A stretch of DNA of 56,107 nt from Mesorhizobium sp. LSJC280B00 (GTDB lineage: Bacteria > Pseudomonadota > Alphaproteobacteria > Rhizobiales > Rhizobiaceae): assembly GCF_000502835.1 (NCBI RefSeq), contig NZ_AYVL01000019.1, forward strand, positions 45,307 to 101,413, in the 5' to 3' direction. Within the stretch, counting starts at the first letter, position 1, and each line of letters begins with the position of its first letter. The notes under the pieces are model-generated. The model was not told where the DNA came from and ran no database searches. It saw only the letters and a program-made list of their open reading frames with translations. This document shows positions 1-8,400 of the stretch, in pieces. The position numbers and the translations under genes are program-made.

Positions 1-226
1 GTCGATCCTGGCCGCGGTGTTGACCGACGGCATCGATGCCGTGGAGGCTGCCTGCCAGGAAGCGCTCGATCAGAATGTCTGCTCCGCCGCCGTCATCATC
101 AACATCCTGGCGCGGCGGCGCGATCCGGCGCCGGCCGTCACCATTCTCACCCCGGACGCTCTTCGCCTGCAACACGAGCCGCAGGCCGACTGCGCCCGCT
201 ACGACAGCCTCAGGAGGGCAAGCTGA
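1..226 (+). CDS. istA: IstA transposase, C-terminal end only
   Basis: This is the last ~70 residues of an IS21 transposase; the DDE catalytic core lies upstream of the window. The tail has the family's usual ending, with ILARRRDP, ILTPDALRL and a final ADCARYDSLRR. Its TGA stop (224-226) overlaps the istB start by one base (TGATG), the standard translational coupling in IS21 elements. Recognition rests on this tail and on the coupled istB. Confidence 0.88.
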   Translation, partial: SILAAVLTDGIDAVEAACQEALDQNVCSAAVIINILARRRDPAPAVTILTPDALRLQHEPQADCARYDSLRRAS

Positions 227-954
227 TGGAACGCACGCAGGTTCTGGAACTGATGGGGACGCTGAAGCTATACGGGATGCGCGGTGCCTATGACGAGGTC
301 ATGGCGACCGGCATCAAGCGCCAGCACGAGCCGCCGAAGATCGTCGGTGATCTGCTATCGGCCGAGATCGCCGAGAAGCAGGCCCGCTCCATCAAATACC
401 AGCTCACTGTCGCCAAGCTGCCGATCGCCAAGGACATCGATGAGTTCGACTTCGACGGCACGCCGGTCAACGAGGTGCTGGTCCGGGACCTCGCCAACGG
501 CACCTTCGTCGCCGACCAGCGCAACGCCGTGCTCATCGGCGGCACCGGAACCGGCAAGTCGCATCTGGCAATCGCCATTGCCCGGGCCCTGATCCGCAAC
601 GGCTCACGTGGCCGCTTCTTCAACGTCGTAGATCTCGTCAACCGGCTCGAGACCGAGCACCGCGCCGGCAAGCAGGGCCGTATCGCCGATTACCTCACCC
701 GCCTCGACTTCGTCGTGCTCGATGAACTCGGCTATCTCCCGTTCGCGCAAGCCGGCGGGCAATTGCTCTTCCACCTGATCAGCAGGCTCTACGAACGGAC
801 CTCGATCATCGTCACCACGAACCTGGCGTTCGGCGAATGGCCCGCCGTCTTCGGCGACGCCAAGATGACGACAGCGCTGCTCGACCGTCTCACCCATCAC
901 TGCGAGATCATTGAGACCGGAAACGAGTCCTGGCGCTTCAAGAACCGCGCCTGA
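226..954 (+). CDS. istB: IstB, IS21 transposition helper ATPase
   Basis: IstB is the DnaA-like AAA+ ATPase that binds target DNA and activates the IstA transposase. The 242-residue protein is full length for the family. It has a Walker A motif (GGTGTGKS, residues 105-112) and a Walker B motif (FVVLDE, about 162-167), followed by the IstB signature LGYLPF and a Thr-Asn pair in IVTTNLAFGEW. The start is the ATG overlapping the istA stop, with AGGAGG just upstream. It looks intact, so the element may have been active recently. Confidence 0.95.
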   Translation: MERTQVLELMGTLKLYGMRGAYDEVMATGIKRQHEPPKIVGDLLSAEIAEKQARSIKYQLTVAKLPIAKDIDEFDFDGTPVNEVLVRDLANGTFVADQRNAVLIGGTGTGKSHLAIAIARALIRNGSRGRFFNVVDLVNRLETEHRAGKQGRIADYLTRLDFVVLDELGYLPFAQAGGQLLFHLISRLYERTSIIVTTNLAFGEWPAVFGDAKMTTALLDRLTHHCEIIETGNESWRFKNRA

Positions 955-1081
955 TCACCCCATCAGCTGCCAGCGCGATCCGCGCTCGCCCGGGCTGCGC
1001 AACCCTGACCAACTCCGCCCGGGCGAACGCTGACCGCCGCGCATTACATAAGGGGGGTCAAAATTGGACGCCGATCGGGGG

Positions 1082-1624
1082 TCAGTTTTGGAAGCCGTTT
1101 GACACCGGAAATGCCCGGAGGGCGCCGACAACGCCGGCTCGATGCGATCGCGCGGCTGCTGAGATATCGAAGATGTCCCGCGGCCTGGCCTCCGCCTCGG
1201 TAATGAACCTTCTTGGCAATGATCTGGGAATGCTCTCAAGCCATACCGAACGACCTTCTACCTCTCGCTTTTCGAAAGGTGTCCCGGTCAAGGCCCCGGC
1301 GACGATGAAGTCAATCTCGCCCAGGCCCTCGAACGCGAATTTCTGGAACCTCGTCCCGTCGCCGTCATACGCGGCAGGACCCGTGCTGAAGCTCAGTTGG
1401 CTCTTGGATGGGTCAATGAAGCCGAGTAGCTGAGGGTCGTCGAGGAAGATATCGACGTCGTGGCTTTCGCGATGGTTGATCTGGATCATCATCGCCGTGC
1501 CGCCGCCAAACGACCATTCGAATTCAAAACCTCCGGCCTTCTCCCGGAGTTGGTCGATCAGATCGGCAGCAATGGCGAAAAGCCGTCGCCATTCGGACGG
1601 ACGACGGCCATGGACCTCGATCAT
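1082..1624 (-). pseudogene. AbiEii/AbiGii-type nucleotidyltransferase toxin, truncated by IS21
   Basis: Toxins of this family are nucleotidyltransferases that in type IV modules modify tRNA acceptor ends. The signature is clear: a GGGTAM motif near residues 40-45, then HRESHDVDIF with the two metal-binding aspartates at about 57 and 59. The reading frame runs into the IS21 end near 1104, and its last residues (SNGFQN) come from the element. The native C-terminus is therefore lost, and at 180 residues the protein is shorter than typical members (my estimate from family knowledge). It abuts the small gene at 1624-1893, probably its antitoxin partner. The N-terminal catalytic half is still readable, but activity is doubtful. 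Confidence 0.78.
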
Positions 1625-1893
1625 CAGGCAGCGAGTTGATAGGTTTCGCCGGACCAGGCAGAGAAACGGGCAGCGAAAGCCTTCAGATCATCGACCGCTA
1701 TCTGGTGCGCGGCGGCGAACTCCATCTGCTGCTCGACCGGCACTTCTCCAAGGAAGGCACTGACCTGCCCAGGATACTGCTTCGCCAGATCTAGATCCGA
1801 AAGACAATGAGCCAGCGCCACGCCGTCGAGCTGTTCGCTGTAGGGCGCGTTCACTGTCGTCAGAACCAAGGCCAAATGCTCACTCATAGTCAT
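1624..1893 (-). CDS. Small protein, possible antitoxin of the AbiEii-like toxin
   Basis: This 89-residue protein lies directly upstream of the nucleotidyltransferase gene, and its stop overlaps that gene's start. This tight coupling is typical of an antitoxin-toxin pair. The protein is largely helical by composition, with a predicted hydrophobic N-terminal stretch (LALVLTTV) and no recognised DNA-binding motif. I do not recognise the family. The antitoxin role is inferred only from position. If it is an antitoxin, it is now an orphan, because the toxin is truncated. Confidence 0.6.
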   Translation of the reverse strand: MTMSEHLALVLTTVNAPYSEQLDGVALAHCLSDLDLAKQYPGQVSAFLGEVPVEQQMEFAAAHQIAVDDLKAFAARFSAWSGETYQLAA

Positions 1894-2307
1894 GCAAAAT
1901 AGTCAATTCGTGGATGGGGCACAAGCTGCGCAAATGGGTCGCGAGGCTCACAATCGTCCTTCCGTCGACCACAGTGACGCCTGAGCGGCCATGCGCGCGT
2001 AGACCCGAGCTACAGAAGCGCGGGGGGATCGAACAGCATTCGGCCGGCTGCGAACTGATCGTTCGGAAGCATGACTCCGGCACGTCCCGCCATTAGCTAG
2101 GAAGCTGCAGCGCGAGCTCGGCGGTCGCGCGATCGGTTCCGCGTCGACCTCACCAAAGGGCTCTGAAGGTCCCCTCCCCGCGCTTGAAGCCGTAAGGTGT
2201 AAACGGCGGTTCTGAAATAAAACCGACACCGGCCAAGGCCATCAAGGACGCGCTCAACGGCTGATCCTTTGCCGGTACATACCCCTGACAAAAAGAGCCC
2301 GGCCGGT
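1894..2307. other. Gap without a convincing gene
   Basis: No recognisable gene was found here. A 67-codon minus-strand frame (1880-2083) has a plausible tail (DGRTIVSLATHLRSLCP) but a Cys- and Ser-rich start that does not look coded. It may be the end of a lost gene. Confidence 0.4.
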
Positions 2308-2745
2308 CTACCTTGTGGGAATCAGGTGCAGTGCAGACTTCCCGCCCTTCACGGCCGCGACTGACAGCTTGCGGTCAAAGCTCGCAAGTTGGCCGCCACG
2401 CGCCTTGGCGAGCGCGAGAAGATACGTATCCGTGACCTGTGCCGAGGTCAGGATTTTCGCTGCATCGATGTCGCCTGAGCCAACCAGGCTCACATCGTCG
2501 GGCCAGAAGCTGTGCCCGTGCAGAGCCCGCAACTTGGTAACGATTTGCGCAACGGCGGCGGGCGAGCCGGGAGAATTGGGATATCTTTGGTTGCCGACGA
2601 TGCGCAGGACGCCGTTTTCGGTAATGGGGCAGGTAGCCCATGCGGCATGACCGGTCACTTCGAACCAGCCATGGGCGTCGTCATGGGCGACATGGCCAGG
2701 ATCGATCAGCGCGATCAGCACATTGACGTCGAGCAGGAAGGTCAC
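2308..2745 (-). CDS. vapC: VapC-like PIN-domain ribonuclease toxin
   Basis: VapC toxins are Mg-dependent RNases that cleave tRNA or rRNA and are neutralised by VapB. The 145-residue protein has the PIN active-site acids in order: Asp6 (LLDVNVL), Glu43 (ITENGVLR), Asp106 (VTDTYLLALA) and Asp124 (ASFDRKL). It resembles the longer actinobacterial/rhizobial VapC subgroup with a TxxxxNxxLRxxxN-type helix. Its start overlaps the vapB stop by four bases (2742-2745), so the two genes are translationally coupled. It appears complete. Confidence 0.9.
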   Translation of the reverse strand: MTFLLDVNVLIALIDPGHVAHDDAHGWFEVTGHAAWATCPITENGVLRIVGNQRYPNSPGSPAAVAQIVTKLRALHGHSFWPDDVSLVGSGDIDAAKILTSAQVTDTYLLALAKARGGQLASFDRKLSVAAVKGGKSALHLIPTR

Positions 2746-2969
2746 AGCAACTCGTCACGCAAGGCATTGACCGTCTCAAGCGTGACAGGAGGTGCATCCG
2801 GCCGAGGCGACAGCAGAGGTATCCCGTTGCGCTCGCCGCCGGCTTGCGGGCGGCGCAGCGAGCGCCGGGCGAGATCGGTGATGATCTCGCCCACGCTGCG
2901 GTCCTGCTGCCGGGCCATGGCCTTGGCCGCGATCAGGACGTCGTCATCGATCGCCAGTGTGGTTCTCAT
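2742..2969 (-). CDS. vapB: VapB-like ribbon-helix-helix antitoxin
   Basis: This 75-residue antitoxin is encoded just upstream of the PIN toxin. The N-terminus (MRTTLAIDDDVLIAAKAMA) is a typical ribbon-helix-helix DNA-binding fold, in which the first strand contacts the operator. The C-terminal half (PLLSPRPDAPPVT) is the usual extended toxin-wrapping tail. An AGGAGGGCG-like ribosome site lies just before the ATG. It is expected to repress its own promoter in the ~30 bases upstream of 2969, although no clear operator was identified. Confidence 0.88.
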   Translation of the reverse strand: MRTTLAIDDDVLIAAKAMARQQDRSVGEIITDLARRSLRRPQAGGERNGIPLLSPRPDAPPVTLETVNALRDELL

Positions 2970-3231
2970 ATCGCCCTCCTTGGTGGGGCATCAAACATCA
3001 CGCATCATATAGAGTAGCGACAACGGATACTCAAGCGGTACGATCGCGCACGAAATAGAGGCTCGGTCCCGCCGCCGACAAGCGGGCCGCCGTTGGTCTC
3101 GAACAGTTTCCGAATGGTCGCTTCGCCACTGTGGGGCGGCTGAGCATCGATAAGTTGAACACGCCCAAAGCCCAAAACCAACAGATCGCGGCGCGCGATG
3201 AGGACCAGGTAAGCAAACAGCGGGCACCGAT

Positions 3232-3704
3232 TTGACAGAAAGTGCGATCGGTCTTGACCGCCAAAGCCGCATCGACCAGCAACTGCGCATCGAGGGGTTG
3301 GGCAACGAACTTGGCCGCATCGACGGAAACATAGGTCCGCAGACCCGCCGGGCGATCGGCATCTGGCAAGGCAAGAATGATCTTCCGCCGACCACCTATC
3401 TGACGCGCGAGCAACTTGCATTCCTCGTGGTTCAGACAGATCCGATGATGGAGCCGTGCGTGCCGGATATGCCGCCGATCAAGCCCGTACGACGCAGCCG
3501 AAAAAGCAGGTTGCGCAGAAGGTCCGCACCCAGCGGCCGGTGGCGCAGAAACCCGCCAAACAACAGCAGGTCGTTCAGAAACGGCGCTTCCGCAAGACCG
3601 TGGTGCGGCGGGACGATCCTCCGCCGCCCCAGGATAACGACTTCCTGACCAAGGCGTTGCTCTTCGGCTCCGGTGTGGTGGCGGGCGGCGTGCTCAAGAA
3701 CTGA
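3232..3704 (+). pseudogene. Peptidoglycan-binding-domain protein, frameshifted
   Basis: Two frames together encode one recognisable protein. The first (from about 3232) reads as a PG_binding_1-type domain: RIEGLGNELGRIDGNIGPQT, then RRAIGIWQ and LTREQLAFL. The second (from about 3456) carries a basic, proline/glutamine-rich linker (KKQVAQKVRTQRPVAQK) and a C-terminal glycine-rich hydrophobic stretch (ALLFGSGVVAGGVL). The break lies between about 3448 and 3460, after DPMMEP. The first frame has no good ATG, only TTG at 3232, and is closed by a TGA at 3199. The N-terminus may therefore also be missing. Such domains often end caspase-like or envelope proteins in rhizobia. A sequencing error at one base cannot be excluded. 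Confidence 0.6.
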
Positions 3705-3798
3705 CCGGGGTCGTTCCAAGCCTATTCGCCTGACTGCCGCTGCGCTTGCCACTCAGTTCCTGACGCACTGCTGCACAGTTTCAGGCGGCATCCGTACG

Positions 3799-4335
3799 CT
3801 ACTCGGCCTTTATACGCATTTCCACGCGGCGGTTGACGGCGTCGTATGGATTGGGGCTACGCGGATGCGCTTCGCCCAACCCGATCGCGTTGATGCGGTC
3901 AGCCTCGATGCCACTGGATGTGAGGAAGGACGTCACCGATTGCGCTCGTCGCTGCGACAGCCGCTCATTGTAGTGCGCCGGACCGGAAGCGTCGGTGTAG
4001 CCTTCGACGACGAAGTGGAAAGTACTGATCCGGCTGTCCTTCAGGGCCTTGGCATACTCCTCGAGTTCAGCGCGTGCGGTCGCGTCGAGTTCGGCCGAAT
4101 CCAGCCCGAAATTGATCAGCATGTCGAGACTGGATTTGTCGGCCGGCCCCTCTTTTGCCTTGGTCTTGCTCTTGCACTGCTCCTCCGTGCCGACACAAAT
4201 CCCCCGAGACTTGCCGAGGTCGGCCGCGCCAGCAAAAAACTTGACGATGTCTTCTGATTTCTGGACAGGGTCGGCGGAAACATGGGTCGAGAAAGCCACG
4301 ACCGCCAACACCAAGGGTGAACTAGCCCACCGCAT
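3799..4335 (-). CDS. OmpA-family periplasmic/outer-membrane protein
   Basis: This 178-residue exported protein starts with a signal peptide (MRWASSPLVLAVVAFSTHVSA). After a Cys pair (CVGTEEQC, about 47-53) comes an OmpA C-terminal peptidoglycan-binding domain. It includes the FVVEGYTDASGP loop and the NERLSQRRAQSV helix with the conserved arginines that hold diaminopimelate, and ends NRRVEMRI. There is no barrel, so it probably links the peptidoglycan to another envelope component. It belongs to a local group of envelope genes with the caspase (5192-6445) and the YceI-OmpA fusion. The two Cys may form a disulphide. Confidence 0.85.
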   Translation of the reverse strand: MRWASSPLVLAVVAFSTHVSADPVQKSEDIVKFFAGAADLGKSRGICVGTEEQCKSKTKAKEGPADKSSLDMLINFGLDSAELDATARAELEEYAKALKDSRISTFHFVVEGYTDASGPAHYNERLSQRRAQSVTSFLTSSGIEADRINAIGLGEAHPRSPNPYDAVNRRVEMRIKAE

Positions 4336-4523
4336 AGCGGTTACTCCTGTTGAGCATCCGATATTACCAAGCGTGAATATACCAAATTCCCACGCATTTG
4401 TCTGTCAATAAACGCCGAGCCCGTGGCTGTGTCGGCCGATCTCCCGTCACCACGAGTTGAGACTTGACCGGCGCCACGCCGGGGGCTTGAGTACCGACTG
4501 GTCCTCGATGAAGGCGTGGCGTC

Positions 4524-5117
4524 ATGGCCAATGGGCTCCGATTCAAAACGGCACGGGATCTTTTTGTGGCTTGTCCCGCTGTCGCCAGAGACATGAGAGC
4601 CCTTCCAACCGAGCAGCGTTCGATCGAGTTTTGCCGCGATCTCCTCGCCGGGCCCATTCCCGAAGAGGCGATCACGTTTTGTGCCTACCTGCTTCCTGAT
4701 CGGGCTGCGGTCTGGTGGGCCCACGAATGCCTGGGGCATCTGAGCGAGCTGCTCGATAAGACAGATCAAGAGCTGCTCGCGCTTGTTCGCGACTGGGTCA
4801 GCGAACCGGACAGTCCCCGCCATCGCGCCGCAGTAAGCGAGGCTGCGGCAACCCCGCCGGCAACGCCGGGCGCCTGGATTGCCTTGGCTGCGGAATGGCG
4901 TGACAATGGTTTTGGCGTTGCCGGATCTGTCGTCGGCGCAGCCGCGCCAACGGCCTTGCAGCGACATCCTGCCGCCCATGCAGTCAATGCCGGTGTGCTA
5001 GCAGGGCTGGCGCGCGTCGCACTGGCGGACCGCTTTGCCGTTCTCTCCGCCTTTGTCGAAATGGGCCTCCAGTTGGCCGAGATCGAGGCGCAGCGCCAAT
5101 CGGCTGATGCGTATTAG
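4524..5117 (+). CDS. DUF6931-like protein
   Basis: This 197-residue cytoplasmic protein has no signal peptide and is alanine- and helix-rich. It matches what I know of the DUF6931 pattern: FKTARDLFVACPAVA at the start, EEAITFCAYLLPDRAAVWWA in the middle (residues about 48-68), then APTALQRHPAAHAVNAGVLAGLARVA. Function is unknown; relatives often sit near forkhead-associated or type VI secretion-related genes. Here it faces the OmpA and caspase genes on the opposite strand, so co-regulation is not evident. The ATG at 4524 is the first in frame, but no strong ribosome site is visible, so the start is uncertain. Confidence 0.68.
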   Translation: MANGLRFKTARDLFVACPAVARDMRALPTEQRSIEFCRDLLAGPIPEEAITFCAYLLPDRAAVWWAHECLGHLSELLDKTDQELLALVRDWVSEPDSPRHRAAVSEAAATPPATPGAWIALAAEWRDNGFGVAGSVVGAAAPTALQRHPAAHAVNAGVLAGLARVALADRFAVLSAFVEMGLQLAEIEAQRQSADAY

Positions 5118-5191
5118 ACCCGAACCATTCCAATAGACGCAGCTCCATGGTCTTGTTTGACCAGGGATTTTCGAACCGAAGGGCCCAGATC

Positions 5192-6445
5192 TCACTTGCA
5201 GCCGCCTTGCGCCCATTTGGCCAGCGCCACCTTGAAGCGTGTCCCAAGCGGATGTTGCAGGCGGAGAACGGAGACATCGTTGGCGGCGAAATTTTTCGCC
5301 TGTTCGCATAGCCGATCCTCACTCCACTCATGACAGCCGTTGCAGTGCTTGCCCTCCCACACCGCCTTGTCGAGCCCTTCCACGGGAGTGAAGAGTGGTT
5401 TGCCTGTGATCAGCTCGGCGATACTCTTGCCGTCGATCTTTGGATCCCCAAAATCGACAGGTTGGTCGAAAAAGATCGGCTCGTCCGAAGCCAGTCTCGG
5501 GATTTTCTGACGGAGCACATTGAGCGCAAGCTGGGCATCGTCAGCGCCAGACGGATTTGCGGCGGCGTTGCGCCCGCCCGAGCCGCCTTGCGGTTGTTGC
5601 GGAGCGGTCGCCTCACCGACGATCAGTGGCGCGTTCAGATCCACCTTGTGCAGCATGACCTCGGTGGTTAGCGAGACATTGATCCACGGGCGCTGTTTGC
5701 CGGCCGTTGCCTTGAACACGTCGGCGGTAACCCTGTTCATTGCGTCGGTGATGGAGACGTTCGAGGCCCCGATATGGGCAAGCAGCGCCGACGTGAACGG
5801 CGAGTGTTCGCTCGATCCGTCATAGGCGACCTGATTGGGACTGGTGGAAAAGGCGACCAGCGTGCCGGCGCCGCCATTCTCGATCGGGATTTCGGCAAGG
5901 CCACTTCTCGCTCCTTTGACGCCTGCGGTCTTTGCCAACACCTCGGCCAAGGGATTGTCGCGACAGGCGTCGAGGAAAATCAGCCTTATGCTGGTCTCGC
6001 GCGACATTTGCCGCAAAACGAAATCCACCGGCACCGCTTCGAAGTCGAGCGAGGTCTCGTCTTCCAGTGCGGCATCGACCGGAAGCAGGTAGTTGCTGCC
6101 TGAAACTTGCAAGCCGTGGCCGGCGTAAAAGAAAAGGGCAATGTCGGCGCCGCGAACCTGCTTTGCGAACTTCGCAATGGTCGTCTGGGTCTGCAATTTG
6201 GTCAGATCGAACCCGGAGACGACTTCAAAATCCAGGCTTTTGAGACGTTCGGCAACAGCCTGCGCGTCGTGTACCGGGTTGGTCAGCGCCGGCGCATGCT
6301 GATACTGGGAGTTGCCAAGGACCAGAGCAACACGGCGTTCGGCGTTGGCCGCCGTCAAGGTCAACAACAGCGAGAGCATCACCAGCCCGATCGCGCCTAG
6401 GACACCAATAAACCAAGCAATCAGATCGAAGCCCCGCCGGAACAA
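5192..6445 (-). CDS. Caspase-like (peptidase C14) exported protein with C-terminal CxxCH motif
   Basis: This 417-residue protein has an N-terminal membrane/signal segment (residues about 9-34, ending TAANA). A caspase-fold domain follows, with the catalytic pair His110 (FFYAGHGL) and Cys161 (FLDACRDNP) and the GNSQY strand near 44. Cysteine proteases of this type cut after Arg or Lys in bacterial orthocaspases. After the domain comes a Gly/Pro-rich linker (about 280-300) and a separate tail with C368-N-G-C371-H372. This is formally a c-type haem-binding motif, with more Cys at 380 and 416. It is ten bases downstream of the YceI-OmpA gene and probably co-transcribed with it. Its place of action is likely the periplasm. 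Whether the CxxCH binds haem is not known. Confidence 0.88.
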   Translation of the reverse strand: MFRRGFDLIAWFIGVLGAIGLVMLSLLLTLTAANAERRVALVLGNSQYQHAPALTNPVHDAQAVAERLKSLDFEVVSGFDLTKLQTQTTIAKFAKQVRGADIALFFYAGHGLQVSGSNYLLPVDAALEDETSLDFEAVPVDFVLRQMSRETSIRLIFLDACRDNPLAEVLAKTAGVKGARSGLAEIPIENGGAGTLVAFSTSPNQVAYDGSSEHSPFTSALLAHIGASNVSITDAMNRVTADVFKATAGKQRPWINVSLTTEVMLHKVDLNAPLIVGEATAPQQPQGGSGGRNAAANPSGADDAQLALNVLRQKIPRLASDEPIFFDQPVDFGDPKIDGKSIAELITGKPLFTPVEGLDKAVWEGKHCNGCHEWSEDRLCEQAKNFAANDVSVLRLQHPLGTRFKVALAKWAQGGCK

Positions 6446-6455
6446 AGGCCCTTCC

Positions 6456-7565
6456 TCAGTTGACGAGCTTGGTGGCGGAAAACTCTATCCGCCGATTGAG
6501 CGCCTTGTTCTTCGGCGTGTCGTTGCCAGTAACCGGCCGCTCCTCGCCATAACCGATCGCCGTGATCTGCGTGTGAGCAATACCTGCGGCAACAATGGCG
6601 TCAGCTACTGCCTGGGCCCTCCGCTCCGACAGGAGCTTGTTGGCGGCGGACGACCCGTCGGAGTCGGTGTGGCCGGAAACCTCGACCTTCAAGCCCGGGC
6701 ACTTGCCGACGACGCCAACGACCTCGTCCAGTAGCGGGCGGCTTTGGGTGTCGAGCCGTGCGCTCGCCGACCGAAAATAGATGGCTCCGGTGCGCGAGAG
6801 GACCGCGAACCGGTTGAGGCACTCCTCGTCGCTGAAGTTCGCCTTCGCAGCATCGGTGGCAACGGGCCCGACGTCGGCGGTGCTTGCCGCGACGGTCTGA
6901 ACGGCCGCGGGCTTGGCGCCAGCGGCGTTGAACACGAAATCGAACGATACCGAAGCGGTCGGAACAATGTTGGTCACATTGGCGGCCTGCTGCAGCTTGT
7001 CGACATTCGGCAGCAGTCCGAAGTCCTCGACATGCACGGCGACGGGCGCTTCCGAAGCGACGGATACCACGCTGTCGCTGATCATGGTCACCACGACGTT
7101 GGCCTCGAGATCCTTGTCGACGCCATGCAGGTTGAGTCGGAATGGAAGCATTGCCTTGACCCTTCGCATCGTCGCAAGGTCGGCAAACGCCTCAGGGTCC
7201 ACTTTTGCGGTCAGTTCGGCGGACGGATACTTGAATGTCTCGAAGAAAAGAAACCGCATCCGGACATTGCGAAGATCGACACCGGTATCGACTGAATTGA
7301 GGTCGAACGTGATTTTGGCCTCACCCGTCGAAGAAAGAGTGCCGGCGATGTTCCTGATCTTGTTGGTTTCAACGATCGTGTTCTTCTTGACCGACTGGTA
7401 GGTGAGCACCGAGGCGGCCGGATCGAGTGTCCAGTTCGTCTGTGCATTCGCGCTTTCCAGTCCGGGTAAAAACAGCACCGACAGCGCGACCATGAAGCCG
7501 AGGATATATGCGGCGAGCCAGCTTCCTGGCCCCGCTTTCCTGCAGGATGCAACGACTTCGAACAT
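6456..7565 (-). CDS. YceI-like domain fused to OmpA peptidoglycan-binding domain
   Basis: This 369-residue exported fusion begins with a signal/membrane segment (residues about 16-42, cleavage likely after NAQ). The first half (about 43-215) reads as a YceI-like lipocalin fold: WTLDPAASVLTYQSVKK, ITFDLNSVDTGVDLRN and a later LNLHGVDKDLEANV. YceI proteins bind isoprenoid or long hydrophobic ligands in the periplasm. The second half (about 255-369) is an OmpA domain with VEVSGHTDSDG and LSERRAQAVADAIV. The gene is the first of a two-gene operon with the caspase. The pairing suggests an envelope anchor that may sense a lipid or bind the protease. That role is inference. Confidence 0.85.
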   Translation of the reverse strand: MFEVVASCRKAGPGSWLAAYILGFMVALSVLFLPGLESANAQTNWTLDPAASVLTYQSVKKNTIVETNKIRNIAGTLSSTGEAKITFDLNSVDTGVDLRNVRMRFLFFETFKYPSAELTAKVDPEAFADLATMRRVKAMLPFRLNLHGVDKDLEANVVVTMISDSVVSVASEAPVAVHVEDFGLLPNVDKLQQAANVTNIVPTASVSFDFVFNAAGAKPAAVQTVAASTADVGPVATDAAKANFSDEECLNRFAVLSRTGAIYFRSASARLDTQSRPLLDEVVGVVGKCPGLKVEVSGHTDSDGSSAANKLLSERRAQAVADAIVAAGIAHTQITAIGYGEERPVTGNDTPKNKALNRRIEFSATKLVN

Positions 7566-7894
7566 GGCCCCCTCCCCTGCCTAAAGCGACAGACTGAGCA
7601 TCGATAGCTTGCACTACCCGATACTGCCACAGACCATAGAACACTTGCCCCCGCTTGGCGAGTATCTGTCCAATTGAGCGCAAAGTGTAAATTCCGCTCA
7701 GGCCCGAGCTGCGGAAGTCCAGCAAAATGGTGATGCACGAACACTGCCTCCGCAGCAGCCGTATTCCAGCCACTCGCGCAGCATGATCGTAATGAGACCC
7801 GATCCGCCGATTTTCATTTCGGCCGCTATGAACCGCAAAGCGCCGCCCCGGCAAGGGCGCGCTTGACGATAGCAGGAGGAAGTGGCTGGCGCCA

Positions 7895-8101
7895 CTAGCC
7901 GCGCGGTTTGATCTTCGGTTCTGGCGAGCTTTCCGACGGGTTTGCAGCCAAATTTGCAGTTCGCCGATCTTTTACCCACAGCGACTTTCTTCTTGCCACT
8001 AAATCGTGGCGATCGCCTTCAGCGGTCGCTCGGCTATGCATCGCAGCAATGGCATAGTCGGCTCTGTTGGTTCGATAGTCTTCTTCTTTTTGCACAGTCA
8101 T
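7895..8101 (-). CDS. Small hypothetical protein
   Basis: This 68-residue, highly charged product (MTVQKEEDYRTNRADYAIAA at the start, Pro/Lys-rich end) is plausible as a real gene. Its ATG is preceded by GGGAG at a six-base spacing, and its composition (Lys, Arg, Glu, Asp) is not that of a GC-rich shadow frame. No family was recognised. It lies alone, upstream of and on the same strand as the YceI-OmpA/caspase operon, with about 330 bases between. Confidence 0.4.
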   Translation of the reverse strand: MTVQKEEDYRTNRADYAIAAMHSRATAEGDRHDLVARRKSLWVKDRRTANLAANPSESSPEPKIKPRG

Positions 8102-8221
8102 CGTTTGCTCCCAGTTCGTGGCCCCTCTTTTTGCCCTGCCGGGAAGATTAACTGCCGCGGCATTCCTCGAGTCAATCGATTAAATGATGCACTCTGCAGT
8201 CGCGCCCACATCTCATTGTTT

Positions 8222-8400
8222 TGATGATGCCGGCTTAGCCGTCGGGCAGGTTGGGGGCGGGCGAAGGGATGTCTTGAGCCCCACGCAGGCCCCACCTCCG
8301 TTCTCCGGGACGAACACCACCCGAAGGCGTTCCAGGCCGAGACCATGGCGGTCAAATTGTTAGGCACCGGGATGGATCGCAGAGCCTCCAAGTTTCGAAC
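8222..8400 (-). pseudogene. Remnant of a small HTH-type regulator, frameshifted
   Basis: One minus-strand frame reads LEALRSIPVPNNLTAMVSAW, then a second frame continues VVFVPENGGGACVGLK to a stop near 8222. The ending resembles the 'EAAGVxFIPENGGGxGVRLK' tail of short rhizobial XRE-type regulators. The two pieces are in different frames and no DNA-binding domain remains. The call rests on a short resemblance and is tentative. Confidence 0.33.

Larger units (their letters stand above)
1..1104 (+). mobile_element. IS21-family insertion sequence, right-hand part
   Basis: This is the right part of an IS21-type element whose left part lies outside the window. It holds the end of istA, a complete istB and a non-coding end. 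Past istB the sequence carries two copies of a 'ggggtca-a/g-ttttgga'-like motif (about 1055-1092), the usual multiple terminal repeats of this family. It appears to stop at the ACA near 1102-1104, as IS21 ends begin TGT and finish ACA. Beyond that point the sequence turns into an unrelated toxin gene on the opposite strand, which gives a sharp junction. Confidence 0.85.

Noticed and set aside
1880..2083. 67-codon minus-strand frame before the putative antitoxin
   Set aside because: The last 30 residues look plausible, but the start is Cys/Ser-rich, there is no ribosome site and I recognise no family.
3005..3421. Minus-strand frames of 127-138 codons opposite the peptidoglycan-binding gene
   Set aside because: Composition (Arg, Cys, Ala) fits a shadow of the plus-strand coding sequence. 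A short stretch near 3020-3120 (IRKLFETNGGPLVGGG) looked protein-like, but could not be extended.
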